64,000 nucleotides of DNA from CAYQTL01 sp964420405 (lineage in GTDB: Bacteria > Acidobacteriota > Thermoanaerobaculia > Thermoanaerobaculales > Sulfomarinibacteraceae): positions 1 to 64,000 of the forward strand of contig CAYQTL010000009.1 of NCBI GenBank assembly GCA_964420405.1, read 5' to 3'. The notes below the pieces were generated by a model. It saw only the letters and a program-made list of their open reading frames with translations, searched no databases and was not told the origin of the DNA. This document shows, in pieces, positions 53,939 to 64,000 of this stretch. The translations under genes were made by a program, and so were the position numbers. Within the stretch, counting starts at the first letter, position 1, and the number at the start of each line of letters is the position of its first letter.

Positions 53939-55303
53939 TCAGACCGCGATCCGGCCGAGCAGCAGGGTCGCGAAGCCGAGGGCGAAGAAGAAGCCGCACA
54001 TGTCGGTCACGGTGGTCAGGATCGGCCCGGACGCCAGCGCCGGGTCGAACCCGAGCCGACGCAGCACCAACGGCACGGTCCCGCCGATCGACACGGCGAC
54101 GACCGTGTTGACGGCCAGGGCGCCGCCCACCACCAGGCCGAGGTACGGGTTGCCCTTCCACGCCCATGCGACCGCCCCCAACAGGACACCGAGGGCGACG
54201 CCGTTGATCGCTCCGACCCCGAGCTCCTTGACCCACACCCGCAGCGCGTCCCGGGGATGGGCCAGCCCGAGGGCGAGCTCGCGCATGCTCACCGCCACCG
54301 CCTGGCTGCCCGAGCATCCGCTCATGTCGGAGATGATCGGCAGGAAGGCGGCCAGCGCGATCACCGCCGCCAGGGTTTCCTCGAAGGCGACGATGATGGA
54401 CGCCGCGAGCACGTTGAGGGCCACGTTGACGCTCAACCACGACAGCCGCCGACGGGAGCGCAGCAGCACCGGCATGGTCCGCAGCTCCTCGCCGCCCACG
54501 ATCCCCTGGCTCTTGCGGTAGTCGCTGTCGGCCCGCTCGGCGAGCGCCTCCTCGACCTCGACCCGGCGCACCAGCCCCACGAGCCGACCGTGGCGGTCCA
54601 CCACCGGAACCCCCAGGAAGGTGTGGCGGTCGAACAGGTCCTCGAGCTCCTCGAGGGGGGTGGTGTCCCGCACCGCCACCGGGTGCGACACCGTCAGCTC
54701 GCGAAGCGGCTTCTCCGGACGGCTCAGAAGCAGGTCCCGCAGCCGCAGCACCCCGGTCAGGACGCTGTCGCGGTCGACCACGTAGATGTACTGCACGTGG
54801 TAGTCGGCGTAGCGGTCGACGTTGTCCCGCAGCTCGGCGACGACGTCGCCGACGGTGGCGTCGATCGTGAACGCCAGGTACTCGGTGACCATCAGGCCGC
54901 CTGCCACGTGGGGTCGGTACTCGACCAGGGCACGGACCGCCGCCGCGTCGGCCGGCGGCATGGCCGCGAGGACGGCCTCGGCGGCGTCCCCGTCGAGCTC
55001 GGCCACCAGGTCGGCGCGGTGGTCGCTGCGCAGCTCGCCGAGGACCGCGGCCGCGGCCGCCGGAGCCATCTCCTCCAGCATCGCCGCCGCGTTGACGTCC
55101 TCCAGCTGCTGGACGACGTCGGCGGCCGCCGCCGGATCCAGCAGCGCCGCCAGACGGGCCTGGTCGGGCGGGTCCAGGTGGGACATCACCCACCCGAGCT
55201 CGCCGGCCGGAATCCGCGCCAGCAGTGCCTCGACGGCGCCGGCGTCGCCGACGTCGACGGCGCGCTGCAGATCCTCCCATGGACGAAGGTCGAGGTCGCT
55301 CAT
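53939..55303 (-). CDS. mgtE: MgtE magnesium transporter
   Basis: 454 residues, full length. The N domain (about 10-130, repeats such as LDPPDQARLAALLD) is followed by two CBS domains (about 135-255: LMVTEYLAFTIDATVGDVV, FLGVPVVDRHGRLVGLV) and the plug helix. Five membrane helices follow, with the conserved AFLPIISDMSGCSGSQ pore segment and the final DMCGFFFALGFATLLL. It imports Mg2+ as a dimer gated by intracellular Mg2+. The ATG has GGGGGACGAG upstream. Confidence 0.94.
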   Translation of the reverse strand: MSDLDLRPWEDLQRAVDVGDAGAVEALLARIPAGELGWVMSHLDPPDQARLAALLDPAAAADVVQQLEDVNAAAMLEEMAPAAAAAVLGELRSDHRADLVAELDGDAAEAVLAAMPPADAAAVRALVEYRPHVAGGLMVTEYLAFTIDATVGDVVAELRDNVDRYADYHVQYIYVVDRDSVLTGVLRLRDLLLSRPEKPLRELTVSHPVAVRDTTPLEELEDLFDRHTFLGVPVVDRHGRLVGLVRRVEVEEALAERADSDYRKSQGIVGGEELRTMPVLLRSRRRLSWLSVNVALNVLAASIIVAFEETLAAVIALAAFLPIISDMSGCSGSQAVAVSMRELALGLAHPRDALRVWVKELGVGAINGVALGVLLGAVAWAWKGNPYLGLVVGGALAVNTVVAVSIGGTVPLVLRRLGFDPALASGPILTTVTDMCGFFFALGFATLLLGRIAV

Positions 55304-55452
55304 CGGCTCGTCCCCCTCAAGGCCGGCAACATGCAACTGCGTGGCGGGCCGGGATACTCCGTCACGGTGCGGATGCCGTAACCGGATCCGGCCGCCGCAC
55401 CAACTGCTCGGATGAACCGCACCAGCCGACACGTTCACCAGGGGGAGAGCAC

Positions 55453-57039
55453 ATGCCCGCCACGACGACGACCGTGCACGACGAACGACCGGAGCCCGAG
55501 AGGGGGCACGCAGCGCTCGACCCGAACCTGCGGCTCGCGCCCGCCGACGATCACAACCGGACGCTCGTGGCCCACGTCCATCCGCCGGACTGGGTCAACC
55601 CGACCCCCGACGGTCGCTACAACCTGGTGGTGCTCGGAGCCGGGACCGCCGGCCTCGTCGCCGCCGCCGGTGCGGGCGGAATGGGCGCCCGGGTGGCGCT
55701 CGTGGAGCGGCAGCTGATGGGGGGCGACTGCCTCAACGTGGGCTGCGTGCCGTCGAAGGCGATCATCCGCTCCGCCCATGCCGCGCACGATCTCCGTACC
55801 GCCGAGAGGTTCGGCGTCCGCGCCACCGGCGGGCTCGAGGTGGACTTCGCCCGGGTCATGGAGCGCATGCGCGGCATCCGCGCCGGCATCGCTGCCCATG
55901 ACTCGGCGGCGCGCTTTCGCGACCACTACGGCGTCGACGTCTACCTCGGCCAGGCCCGGTTCACGGGTCCGGACACCGTCGAGGTCGACGGCACCGAGCT
56001 GCGGTTCGCCCGAGCGGTGATCGCCACCGGCGCGCGGGCGGCCGAGCCCCCGATCCCGGGTCTGGCCGACGCCGGGTTCCTGACCAACCACACGGTGTTC
56101 AACCTCACCGAGCAGCCAGCGCGGCTGGCGGTTGTGGGCGGCGGCCCGATCGGCTGCGAGCTCGCCCAGACCTTCGCCCGCCTCGGGGCCGACGTGACGA
56201 TCATCGAGATGGCCGAGCAGTTCCTCGCGCGGGAGGACCAGGACGCCGCCCGACTGCTCGAGCGGTCCCTCGAGGCCGACGGCGTCCGCATCCGGCTCGG
56301 GACGACGCTCGAGCGGGTCGACCGCGTCGGCGGCGGCAAGGCCTTGACGCTGCGTACCGGCGACGGCGTCGAGCGGCTGGAGGTCGACGAGATCCTGGTC
56401 GGGGTCGGGCGGGTGCCGAACGTCGAAGGGCTCGACCTGGAGGCCGCCGGGGTCGAGTACGACCGCTCCGGCGTCAGGGTCGACGACACCCTCCGCACGA
56501 CCAATCGCCGGATCTACGCCTCGGGCGACGTGTGCCTGCCCCACAAGTTCACCCACACCGCCGACGCCGCATCCCGGGCCGTCGTCCAGAACGCCCTCTT
56601 CCCCGGACCGACGAAGAAGGTGAGCCGGCTGACGGTCCCGTGGTGCACCTACACCGATCCCGAGATCGCACACGTCGGGATGTACCCCCGCGACGCCGAG
56701 GTGCGAGGCATCCCGATCGACACCTACACGGTCGAGATGTCCGAGGTCGACCGGGCGCTCGCCGAGGGCGACGACGTCGGCTTCGTCAAGATCCACACGA
56801 AGAAGGGCTCCGACACGATCGTCGGGGCGACCATCGTCGCCCGTCACGCCGGCGAGATGATCTCCGAGGTCACCACCGCGATGGCGGCCGGTCTCGGTCT
56901 CGGCGGCTTCGCCGGCGTCATCCACCCCTACCCCACCCAGGCCGAGGCGATCCGCAAGGCCGCCGACGCCTTCAACCGCACCAAGCTCACACCGCGGCTG
57001 CAGAAAGTGCTCGGGTGGTGGTTCAGGCTGACGCGGTAG
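55453..57039 (+). CDS. MerA-like pyridine nucleotide-disulfide oxidoreductase
   Basis: 528 residues. An N-terminal extension of about 57 residues precedes LVVLGAGTAGLVAAAGAG (FAD). GGDCLNVGCVPSKA holds the redox Cys pair, LAVVGGGPIGCELAQTF the second nucleotide site, and GFAGVIHPYPTQAEAIRK the active-site His. It resembles mercuric reductases in the core but lacks the C-terminal vicinal Cys pair and the NmerA domain, and no mer genes are nearby, so it is probably not mercuric reductase. The substrate is unknown. GGGGGAGAG precedes the ATG. A 9-bp hairpin follows at 57070. Confidence 0.82.
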   Translation: MPATTTTVHDERPEPERGHAALDPNLRLAPADDHNRTLVAHVHPPDWVNPTPDGRYNLVVLGAGTAGLVAAAGAGGMGARVALVERQLMGGDCLNVGCVPSKAIIRSAHAAHDLRTAERFGVRATGGLEVDFARVMERMRGIRAGIAAHDSAARFRDHYGVDVYLGQARFTGPDTVEVDGTELRFARAVIATGARAAEPPIPGLADAGFLTNHTVFNLTEQPARLAVVGGGPIGCELAQTFARLGADVTIIEMAEQFLAREDQDAARLLERSLEADGVRIRLGTTLERVDRVGGGKALTLRTGDGVERLEVDEILVGVGRVPNVEGLDLEAAGVEYDRSGVRVDDTLRTTNRRIYASGDVCLPHKFTHTADAASRAVVQNALFPGPTKKVSRLTVPWCTYTDPEIAHVGMYPRDAEVRGIPIDTYTVEMSEVDRALAEGDDVGFVKIHTKKGSDTIVGATIVARHAGEMISEVTTAMAAGLGLGGFAGVIHPYPTQAEAIRKAADAFNRTKLTPRLQKVLGWWFRLTR

Positions 57040-57069
57040 AGCGGGGCGATCATCGCCGACCCGCGCGCC

Positions 57070-57097
57070 GGGGCGGACACCCGGGGGCGTCCGCCCC
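57070..57097 (+). terminator. 9-bp hairpin after MerA-like gene
   Basis: GGGGCGGAC (57070-57078) pairs perfectly with GTCCGCCCC (57089-57097) across a 10-nt loop, 30 nt after the stop. It forms the leading end of the family-B element. Confidence 0.5.
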
Positions 57098-57165
57098 CGT
57101 CCCCGTCCGCGTCCGCGTCCGTGCCCGTGCGCGAACGGCAACGCCCACAGTCCGCGACCCCGACC
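57070..57165 (-). repeat. Family-B dispersed element, inverted copy
   Basis: On the plus strand: hairpin, CGCCCCCGTCCCCG, GTCCGCGTCCGCGTCCGTGC, GCGAACGGCAACG, then CCGACCGGTCGC. It is the reverse complement of the order at 6053-6210. Confidence 0.7.
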
Positions 57166-57219
57166 GGTCGCACTGTCCTCGCCGCTACCGTCGCTGCCAC
57201 CGGCTTCGAGCCGTCGACC

Positions 57220-57249
57220 ATCGGGATCGGGATCGGGATCGGGATCGGA
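57220..57249 (+). repeat. Family-A hexamer tract (ATCGGG)n
   Basis: Four ATCGGG units preceded by CTTCGAGCCGTCGACC, nearly the same flank as at 8061-8074. The C-rich strand is in the sense of the minus-strand nuclease gene, 131 nt past its stop. Confidence 0.75.
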
Positions 57250-57298
57250 GCAGCGACGCCGGGGCGACCTCCGCGACCCCGGTCGCCACCGCTGGTGT

Positions 57299-57358
57299 CC
57301 CTGACGCTGCCGCTGTGGCTGACGCCGACGCTGACGCTGCATCGGACACGGACGCGAG
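57299..57358 (+). repeat. CTGACG hexamer run with GGACAC/GGACGC end
   Basis: CTGACGCTGCCGCTGTGGCTG is continued by GACGCCGACGCTGACGCTG, then CGGACACGGACGC. The same hexamer type occurs at 139-205 and 8036-8060. Confidence 0.55.
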
Positions 57359-57379
57359 GGGAACGGCGTCGCCGACGCG

Positions 57380-60202
57380 TTACCGGATCGTCAGCCCCAC
57401 GACGACCGGGTCGTGATCCGACGCGCGCTCGGCGGCCGGGAAGTCGGCGTTGAGGTGGACCACGTCCACCACGGCGCCGGCGGCCAGCGAGGAGCTGACG
57501 AGGACGTGGTCGAGGACCTGGGAGCGGCCCTGGAAGACGTAGGTGTACCGGTCCTCCGGCGCCAGCCGCCCGATCAGGTTGACGAGACCGGCGGCCTCCA
57601 GCGCCTCCACCGGCGGCCGCCACTCGTGCTCGTTGAGGTCACCGAGCACCACCACCGCCGCGTCCGGATCCCGCTCCAGGATCTCCCCGACCAGGCCGGC
57701 CACCAGCCCCGCCTGGGCGGTGCGCCGCGCCTCCGTCCCCCGCACCGGCGGCTGCCTGCGGCCGGTCTGCGGGTCGTCGCCGCCCTTGGAGGCCAGGTGG
57801 GAATTGAACAGGTACAGCGGCCGGCCGGCCACGCGAAGCTGGACCGCCAGCGGCTTGCGGCTTTCGACGAACGCCGGGTCGTCCGCGCCCACGCGGCCCG
57901 GGCTCGGCTCGAGCGCAGGTCCGTCGACCACCGACGCCGACCGCTGCGGTCCGGCGAGACCCCGCTCCACCAGCTCCACGCGGACCGGGTCGTAGAGCAC
58001 CGCGACCCGGATGTTGCCGCCGGGCTGCCCGCCGTCGGCGCCGTCCACCGGGTCGACCTGGGTCCAGCGGTACGACGGCCCGCCGGCGGCGGACACCGCG
58101 GCCGCCAGCTCGTCCAGCGTCTGCCGGGCGGTGACGGTGCCGTCGTCCAACGGCCCGGTGTCGTCCTGGACCTCCTGCAGCGCGACCACGTCGGGCGCCG
58201 CGAGGGCGTCGGCGATCAGTCGCCCGTAGGCCTCGAAGCGGGCCCGATCGGAGCGGGCGCTGAGGTTCTCGAGGTTGACGGTGGCGACGGTGACGAGGCC
58301 GTCGCCGCGACGGATCGCGGTGGTCTCCGGCCGGACCCCGCCGGGGACGACCGCCGGCCACGGCTCCTCCACCAGCACCCGCCACGCGCCGAAGGCCCAG
58401 TGGAGGATTCCGCGGGGCGGTGCGGGCATGCGATCCCCCACCAACGCCCGGGGAGGCGGGCCGATCAGCGGATCGTCGAGCGCGAGCCGCTGCGGCGCGT
58501 CGATCCCCTCGACCAGCCGCACGCCCCGGTGGACCGTCCGCGGCAGGGTCCTCGCGGCGTCCTCGGGAACCACCCACACCTCGCCGTACCGGCTGGTCGG
58601 CCCGGTCACCACCGACGGCGGCAGCTCGACCCGCATCCCCTCGAGGCTCTCGTACCGGTCGAGCGCCCGGGCCCGGGGCTCGAAGCCGGAGCCGCCGTCG
58701 TGGACCACCGACGGAACCTCGCGACCGCCGGCACCGAGCCGCACCGGAGCCGGCCGCGGATACCCGGTGTCGAGCCGCTCGAGGGTGTGCACGCGCAGGG
58801 TGGTCGTCGGCAGCCGCACCCCCTCGGCGGCGTCCTCGACGCGGCCCGCGGCCTCGACCAGGTCGCCGGGAGCCAGCGGAACGGGTCCGGGGGGCAGCCG
58901 CAGCCGGACCGCGTCCGACGTCGCCGGGTCGCCGTCCCCGTCAGGGCTCTGGATCCACGCCCACACCGCGTCGCGGTCCGGGTCGACCGCCGTGACCACG
59001 CCGGTGACGCCGGCGACGCACCGGCCGACCCACGGCGAGACCTGCGCCGCTCCCTGCAGCTGCGGCACCGTCACACGCTCGGGCGTCGCGTCGATCGGCG
59101 GATCGAGCCCTTCGGCCGCCAGCAGCACCACCTGGTTGACCTGACCGAACGGGTTGAAGTTGTTGTCGGCCACCAGCACCAGGGCGCGCCGGCCGTCCGG
59201 CAGCCGCGGGCCGAGCGCCATCCCCTCCAGGTTGTCGGGGTCGATCCCCGCGCGCCCCAGGTCGAGCAGCAGCGTCGTGGCGACCGGCCGCAGCTCGTGC
59301 GCGGGCAGGTCACGCAGCGACGGCACCCCCTGCACATCGGTCGCGGCCTCGAGCTCGCCGAGGAAGATCCGGACCGTGTTGCCGACCCCGACCGAGAACG
59401 ACCGCTCCATCACCAGCACGCGGTGCCGGTCCAGGGCCAGGATCTCCGAGATGCCGTTGACCCGGAAGCCGTCCTCCGGCACCGGGGCGTCCGGCACCGG
59501 CTCCACCATCCAGACGTGCTCCGCCTGCACCGCGCCGGTTTCCAGGTCCATCACCACGATCCGCGACGGGCTCGGCACGCCGAGGTCCGCCCTCGGACCG
59601 TCCTGGATCGCAGCGTTCTCGATCGCCAGCATCAGGGTGCGACCGTCCGGCGCCAGCGACAGCCCCTCGAAGGCGAGGTTTCGCCGCATGCCGCGCCGCG
59701 GACCGTCCGACGGCAGCAGGTGGCCGGGAACCGGCAGCTCGGCGAGCAGGTCGCCGTTGCGTCCGAACCGCCGGACCCACGGCGCTCCCGCCCGAGGTCC
59801 CGCGCCCTCGCTGGCCAGCAGCACGGTTCCGTCTGGCGCGAACGCGATCCCTTCGAGGTCGGGACCCTCCCCCCGCAGGTCGTCGAGGTCACGGCCCCGG
59901 AGCACGATGGTGTCGACGACCGCGAGTCCGTCCGCGGCGAGCCTGCCGCCGGCGACGTCGATACGGAGCAGATGGAGCCTCGGCGCCGCCAGCAGGCCGG
60001 TGTCGTCGCTCACCGCCCAGAAGAGGTCGCACTGCGGGTCCCACGCCAGCCCCGACAGCCCCCCGACCACCGGACCGTCGCCGTCGGGCTCCGACGGCAG
60101 CACGGCCTCGCCGACCGGGGACAGGTGGATCGCGGGCGGGCCGGACGAAGACGGCGCCGAAACCGCAACGGCCGCGGCGAACGCGGCGGCTCGCAGGATC
60201 AC
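57380..60202 (-). CDS. Secreted esterase-like phytase domain fused to endonuclease/exonuclease/phosphatase
   Basis: 940 residues. A short signal peptide (about 1-20) is followed by an esterase-like-phytase propeller (about 25-385: GGLSGLAWDPQCDLFWAVSD, GPDLEGIAFAPDGTVLLASE, DNLEGMALGP). A linker domain with OB-like features (about 395-640) follows. The C-terminal nuclease/phosphatase (EEP) domain (about 650-940) has VNLENLS, DVVALQEVQDD, FNSHLASKGGDD, VVLGDLNEHEW and ASDHDPVVVGL; all catalytic acidic and His residues are present. The layout resembles extracellular nucleases such as ExeM/NucH, so it may release phosphate from extracellular DNA or phosphoesters. The GTG start overlaps the upstream TerB-like stop by 4 nt. 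Confidence 0.82.
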   Translation of the reverse strand: MILRAAAFAAAVAVSAPSSSGPPAIHLSPVGEAVLPSEPDGDGPVVGGLSGLAWDPQCDLFWAVSDDTGLLAAPRLHLLRIDVAGGRLAADGLAVVDTIVLRGRDLDDLRGEGPDLEGIAFAPDGTVLLASEGAGPRAGAPWVRRFGRNGDLLAELPVPGHLLPSDGPRRGMRRNLAFEGLSLAPDGRTLMLAIENAAIQDGPRADLGVPSPSRIVVMDLETGAVQAEHVWMVEPVPDAPVPEDGFRVNGISEILALDRHRVLVMERSFSVGVGNTVRIFLGELEAATDVQGVPSLRDLPAHELRPVATTLLLDLGRAGIDPDNLEGMALGPRLPDGRRALVLVADNNFNPFGQVNQVVLLAAEGLDPPIDATPERVTVPQLQGAAQVSPWVGRCVAGVTGVVTAVDPDRDAVWAWIQSPDGDGDPATSDAVRLRLPPGPVPLAPGDLVEAAGRVEDAAEGVRLPTTTLRVHTLERLDTGYPRPAPVRLGAGGREVPSVVHDGGSGFEPRARALDRYESLEGMRVELPPSVVTGPTSRYGEVWVVPEDAARTLPRTVHRGVRLVEGIDAPQRLALDDPLIGPPPRALVGDRMPAPPRGILHWAFGAWRVLVEEPWPAVVPGGVRPETTAIRRGDGLVTVATVNLENLSARSDRARFEAYGRLIADALAAPDVVALQEVQDDTGPLDDGTVTARQTLDELAAAVSAAGGPSYRWTQVDPVDGADGGQPGGNIRVAVLYDPVRVELVERGLAGPQRSASVVDGPALEPSPGRVGADDPAFVESRKPLAVQLRVAGRPLYLFNSHLASKGGDDPQTGRRQPPVRGTEARRTAQAGLVAGLVGEILERDPDAAVVVLGDLNEHEWRPPVEALEAAGLVNLIGRLAPEDRYTYVFQGRSQVLDHVLVSSSLAAGAVVDVVHLNADFPAAERASDHDPVVVGLTIR

Positions 60203-60765
60203 GCGAGGATGGCCTCGATCTCGTCGAGCACCGCCTGCTCACCCTTGGAGATCTTCGACCCGAGACCGAGGAAGCCGCCGGCCGCCTCGGCCACGGCCCG
60301 CGCGTTGCCGATCACGCGGTCGCGCAGGTGCTGCCGCTGCTCGGCGTCGAGCTTGCCGGCCAGCGCCTCCAGGTAGCGCCTCCAGGTGTCGTGGAGCTCG
60401 CGCTGGGGCGGCCGGGTGAGCCAGTTCTCGAGCAGCCGGGCGGTGGTCGAGCCGGGCTCGATGCCGCGGCTCGCAGCGGCGTCCATCAGCGCCTTCCGCT
60501 CGGCGGCCTGCACCTCGCCGTCGGCCCACGCGACCTCGATCATCGGCACCAGGCTGAAAGCGGTCGCGGTCTGGGCGTCGATGTCCAGCTCCACCAGGGC
60601 GTCGAGAATCACCGGATCGTCGACCGTCAGCGCCTCGGCGAGGGCCGCGCGACGCTCCTTCGCCGTGGCCTCCTCGCGCATCTTCTCCAGCAGCTTGCGG
60701 TTCTCCTGGGCGAAGAACGCCTCCTCGAGACGGATCGCATCGGGGTTGAGCGGGTTGGGCGTCAT
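60199..60765 (-). CDS. TerB-like domain protein
   Basis: 188 residues. FSLVPMIEVAWADGEVQAAE, with ERKALMDAAASRGI just after it, is the acidic helical motif of the TerB family (tellurite-resistance-type metal-binding domain). There is no signal or membrane segment, so it is cytoplasmic. AGGAGG lies 6 nt before the ATG, and CATAAT at 60814-60819 is a good -10. It is first in a two-gene operon with the secreted nuclease, an odd pairing. Its function is unknown. Confidence 0.72.
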   Translation of the reverse strand: MTPNPLNPDAIRLEEAFFAQENRKLLEKMREEATAKERRAALAEALTVDDPVILDALVELDIDAQTATAFSLVPMIEVAWADGEVQAAERKALMDAAASRGIEPGSTTARLLENWLTRPPQRELHDTWRRYLEALAGKLDAEQRQHLRDRVIGNARAVAEAAGGFLGLGSKISKGEQAVLDEIEAILA

Positions 60766-60813
60766 CGGCGGTCCTCCTGGAAGGTCTTCTCGGAACCTGT
60801 CGGACGGATGTGG

Positions 60814-60819
60814 ATTATG
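60814..60819 (-). promoter_or_regulatory. -10 CATAAT of TerB-nuclease operon
   Basis: CATAAT (5 of 6) gives a leader of about 40 nt carrying AGGAGG. No clear -35. Confidence 0.45.
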
Positions 60820-61010
60820 CCACAGGGCATCATCGGCGGCGCAGCGTCCTGAGACCCGCGCCAGCCGATCCCGGTCCCCGTCGGACCTCGAATCGGGCAG
60901 GACGCTGAACACCAGTCGCCGCGTACTCCGACTGCGCCGCAGAGACCAGGGACGGTGCAGCGCCGGTGTCGCAGAGATGTGAATCCGGGCGCGAGGGGCT
61001 CGTCGCCGGA

Positions 61011-61060
61011 ATCGGGATCGGGAGCTGGACAGGATCGGAGACTCAGCCGGATCCGGATCG
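61011..61060 (+). repeat. Family-A hexamer tract, irregular
   Basis: ATCGGGATCGGGAGCTGGAC, then AGGATCGGAG and GGATCCGGATCGG. It shares a 20-nt stretch with the tract at 38409. It is the only one in a divergent gap. Confidence 0.5.
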
Positions 61061-61101
61061 GCGAGAGACGTCCATCCCGTGTGCGATCGCTCCCGCCCCG
61101 G

Positions 61102-61107
61102 TATCAT
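61102..61107 (+). promoter_or_regulatory. -10 TATCAT of leuS
   Basis: TATCAT (5 of 6) gives a leader of about 40 nt with GGGAGGAG before the ATG. No clear -35 and no T-box-like structure. Confidence 0.4.
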
Positions 61108-61153
61108 GCGCGGACATCCGGCGGCAGGCCCCGCCGGGAGGAGAGAGCACGAG

Positions 61154-63700
<2,547 letters not shown>

Positions 63701-63704
63701 GACG

Positions 63705-63719
63705 GGGGCGAGCCGCCCC
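63705..63719 (+). terminator. Hairpin after leuS
   Basis: GGGGCG-AGC-CGCCCC, 5 nt after the stop, followed by a second hairpin GCCAC/GTGGC at 63726-63742. No U-tract. Confidence 0.4.
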
Positions 63720-63835
63720 GCGTCCGCCACGAGAGAGGTGGCCTCCGCCCCCATCCGCGTCCGCGTCCGTTCCTGCGCCCGAACGAAAACGGCCCCGGCC
63801 CGCGACACCGATCGGTCCCGTCGTCCCGTGCGCCG
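63705..63835 (-). repeat. Family-B dispersed element, inverted copy
   Basis: CCGCCACGAGAGAGG, GCCTCCGCCCCCATCCGCG, TCCGCGTCCGTTCCTGCGCC, CGAACGAAAACG, CACCGATCGGTCCCG. It aligns to the reverse complement of 2653-2789 along its whole length. Confidence 0.75.
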
Positions 63836-63877
63836 CCCCCTCCCCGCCGATGTCCCATTCCCGGACCTGACGCTGTA

Positions 63878-63910
63878 CGGACGCGGACGCGGCGCGGACG
63901 CGGACGCGGG
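63878..63910 (+). repeat. GGACGC hexamer tract
   Basis: Four GGACGC units, interrupted once by GGC, preceded by CTGACGCTG. Confidence 0.55.
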
Positions 63911-64000
63911 AGAGACACGACGGCGGTCGCTGGAGAGCGTGGGTGTCGCTGTGGCCTGCACCCGCCGTGAGCGACGGTGCAGCGGGTGTGGAGGTCCTTC

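Larger units (their letters stand above)
57040..57379. other. Convergent intergenic region dense in repeats
   Basis: It holds a family-B element (57070-57165), a family-A tract (57220-57249) and CTGACG hexamers with a GGACAC end (57299-57358). No gene is supported. Confidence 0.65.
60766..61101. other. Divergent intergenic region TerB/leuS
   Basis: It holds the TerB promoter, a loose CGCAGAG motif region (60940-60985) and an irregular family-A tract (61011-61060). No gene is supported. Confidence 0.5.
63701..64000. other. 3' end of leuS and repeat-rich intergenic sequence
   Basis: It contains a family-B element (63705-63835), then CTGACG and GGACGC hexamers (63878-63910). No gene is seen up to the end of the window. 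Confidence 0.6.

Noticed and set aside
55453..57039. Mercury resistance locus
   Set aside because: The flavoprotein lacks the C-terminal Cys pair and there is no merR, merT or merP nearby.

Overview
This is a very GC-rich window from a diderm (Gram-negative) bacterium. The cell-envelope evidence is TonB, ExbB, ExbD, an outer-membrane porin with a C-terminal phenylalanine, a Tat-exported molybdenum enzyme, and a periplasmic NrfHA nitrite reductase. A PEGA-type membrane Ser/Thr kinase, a secreted DUF1554 protein ending in an FESGDLS tail and the overall gene mix look most like an Acidobacteriota lineage (Thermoanaerobaculia-like). That placement is inference: there is no rRNA gene here to test it. 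I found 44 intact protein genes, one decayed chimeric locus, no tRNA or rRNA, no CRISPR array and no insertion sequence.

Layout, left to right. 0.3-2.5 kb: a translationally coupled pair, an MmgE/PrpD-type lyase and a ComA-type phosphosulfolactate synthase. 3.1-6 kb: a small acyl module of acyl carrier protein and LpxL-like acyltransferase, facing a fatty acyl-AMP ligase. 6.2-10.7 kb: family-2 glycosyltransferase, alpha/beta hydrolase and short-type glucan phosphorylase. 10.9-12.8 kb: orphan three-PAS histidine kinase. 13.4-16.2 kb: nrfHA plus a ZIP metal transporter. 16.6-23.1 kb: pruA, then a porin and a complete glycine betaine/proline ABC importer. 23.4-27.1 kb: a secreted PPP phosphatase fused to a kinase-like domain, a dead hybrid of a betaine-binding protein and a BCCT transporter, and cutA. 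27.3-30.6 kb: coupled ATP-grasp ligase and CocE/S15 hydrolase. 30.8-35 kb: DUF429, DUF1554 and ABC-F genes. 35.4-40.5 kb: PEGA kinase, a periplasmic TonB-C protein, and a convergent tonB-exbB-exbD operon. 40.8-43.6 kb: YceI, glutathione-reductase-like flavoprotein and MocA-like nucleotidyltransferase. 43.8-47.7 kb: a three-subunit PaoABC-like aldehyde oxidoreductase. 48-52.3 kb: tesA divergent from ybbA-ybbP. 52.7-63.7 kb: an unknown single-TM protein, MgtE, a MerA-like flavoprotein, a secreted phytase-esterase/nuclease, a TerB-like protein and leuS.

Two genome-scale signals cut across the genes. First, many intergenic gaps hold period-6 tracts (CCGATC/CCGTTC, and a longer element with GTCCGC units and a hairpin). 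They usually lie just 3' of a stop codon, with the C-rich strand as the sense strand. Their position, strand and composition suggest a role in transcript 3' ends, for example as Rho loading sites. Second, five genes lack a Shine-Dalgarno sequence and instead have a TANNNT hexamer exactly 6 or 7 nt before the start codon, and a sixth has one 10 nt before, as expected for leaderless or near-leaderless mRNAs.

Functionally the genes suggest an osmoregulating heterotroph that can reduce nitrite to ammonia, take up betaine or proline, store and mobilise glucan, and oxidise aldehydes in the periplasm.
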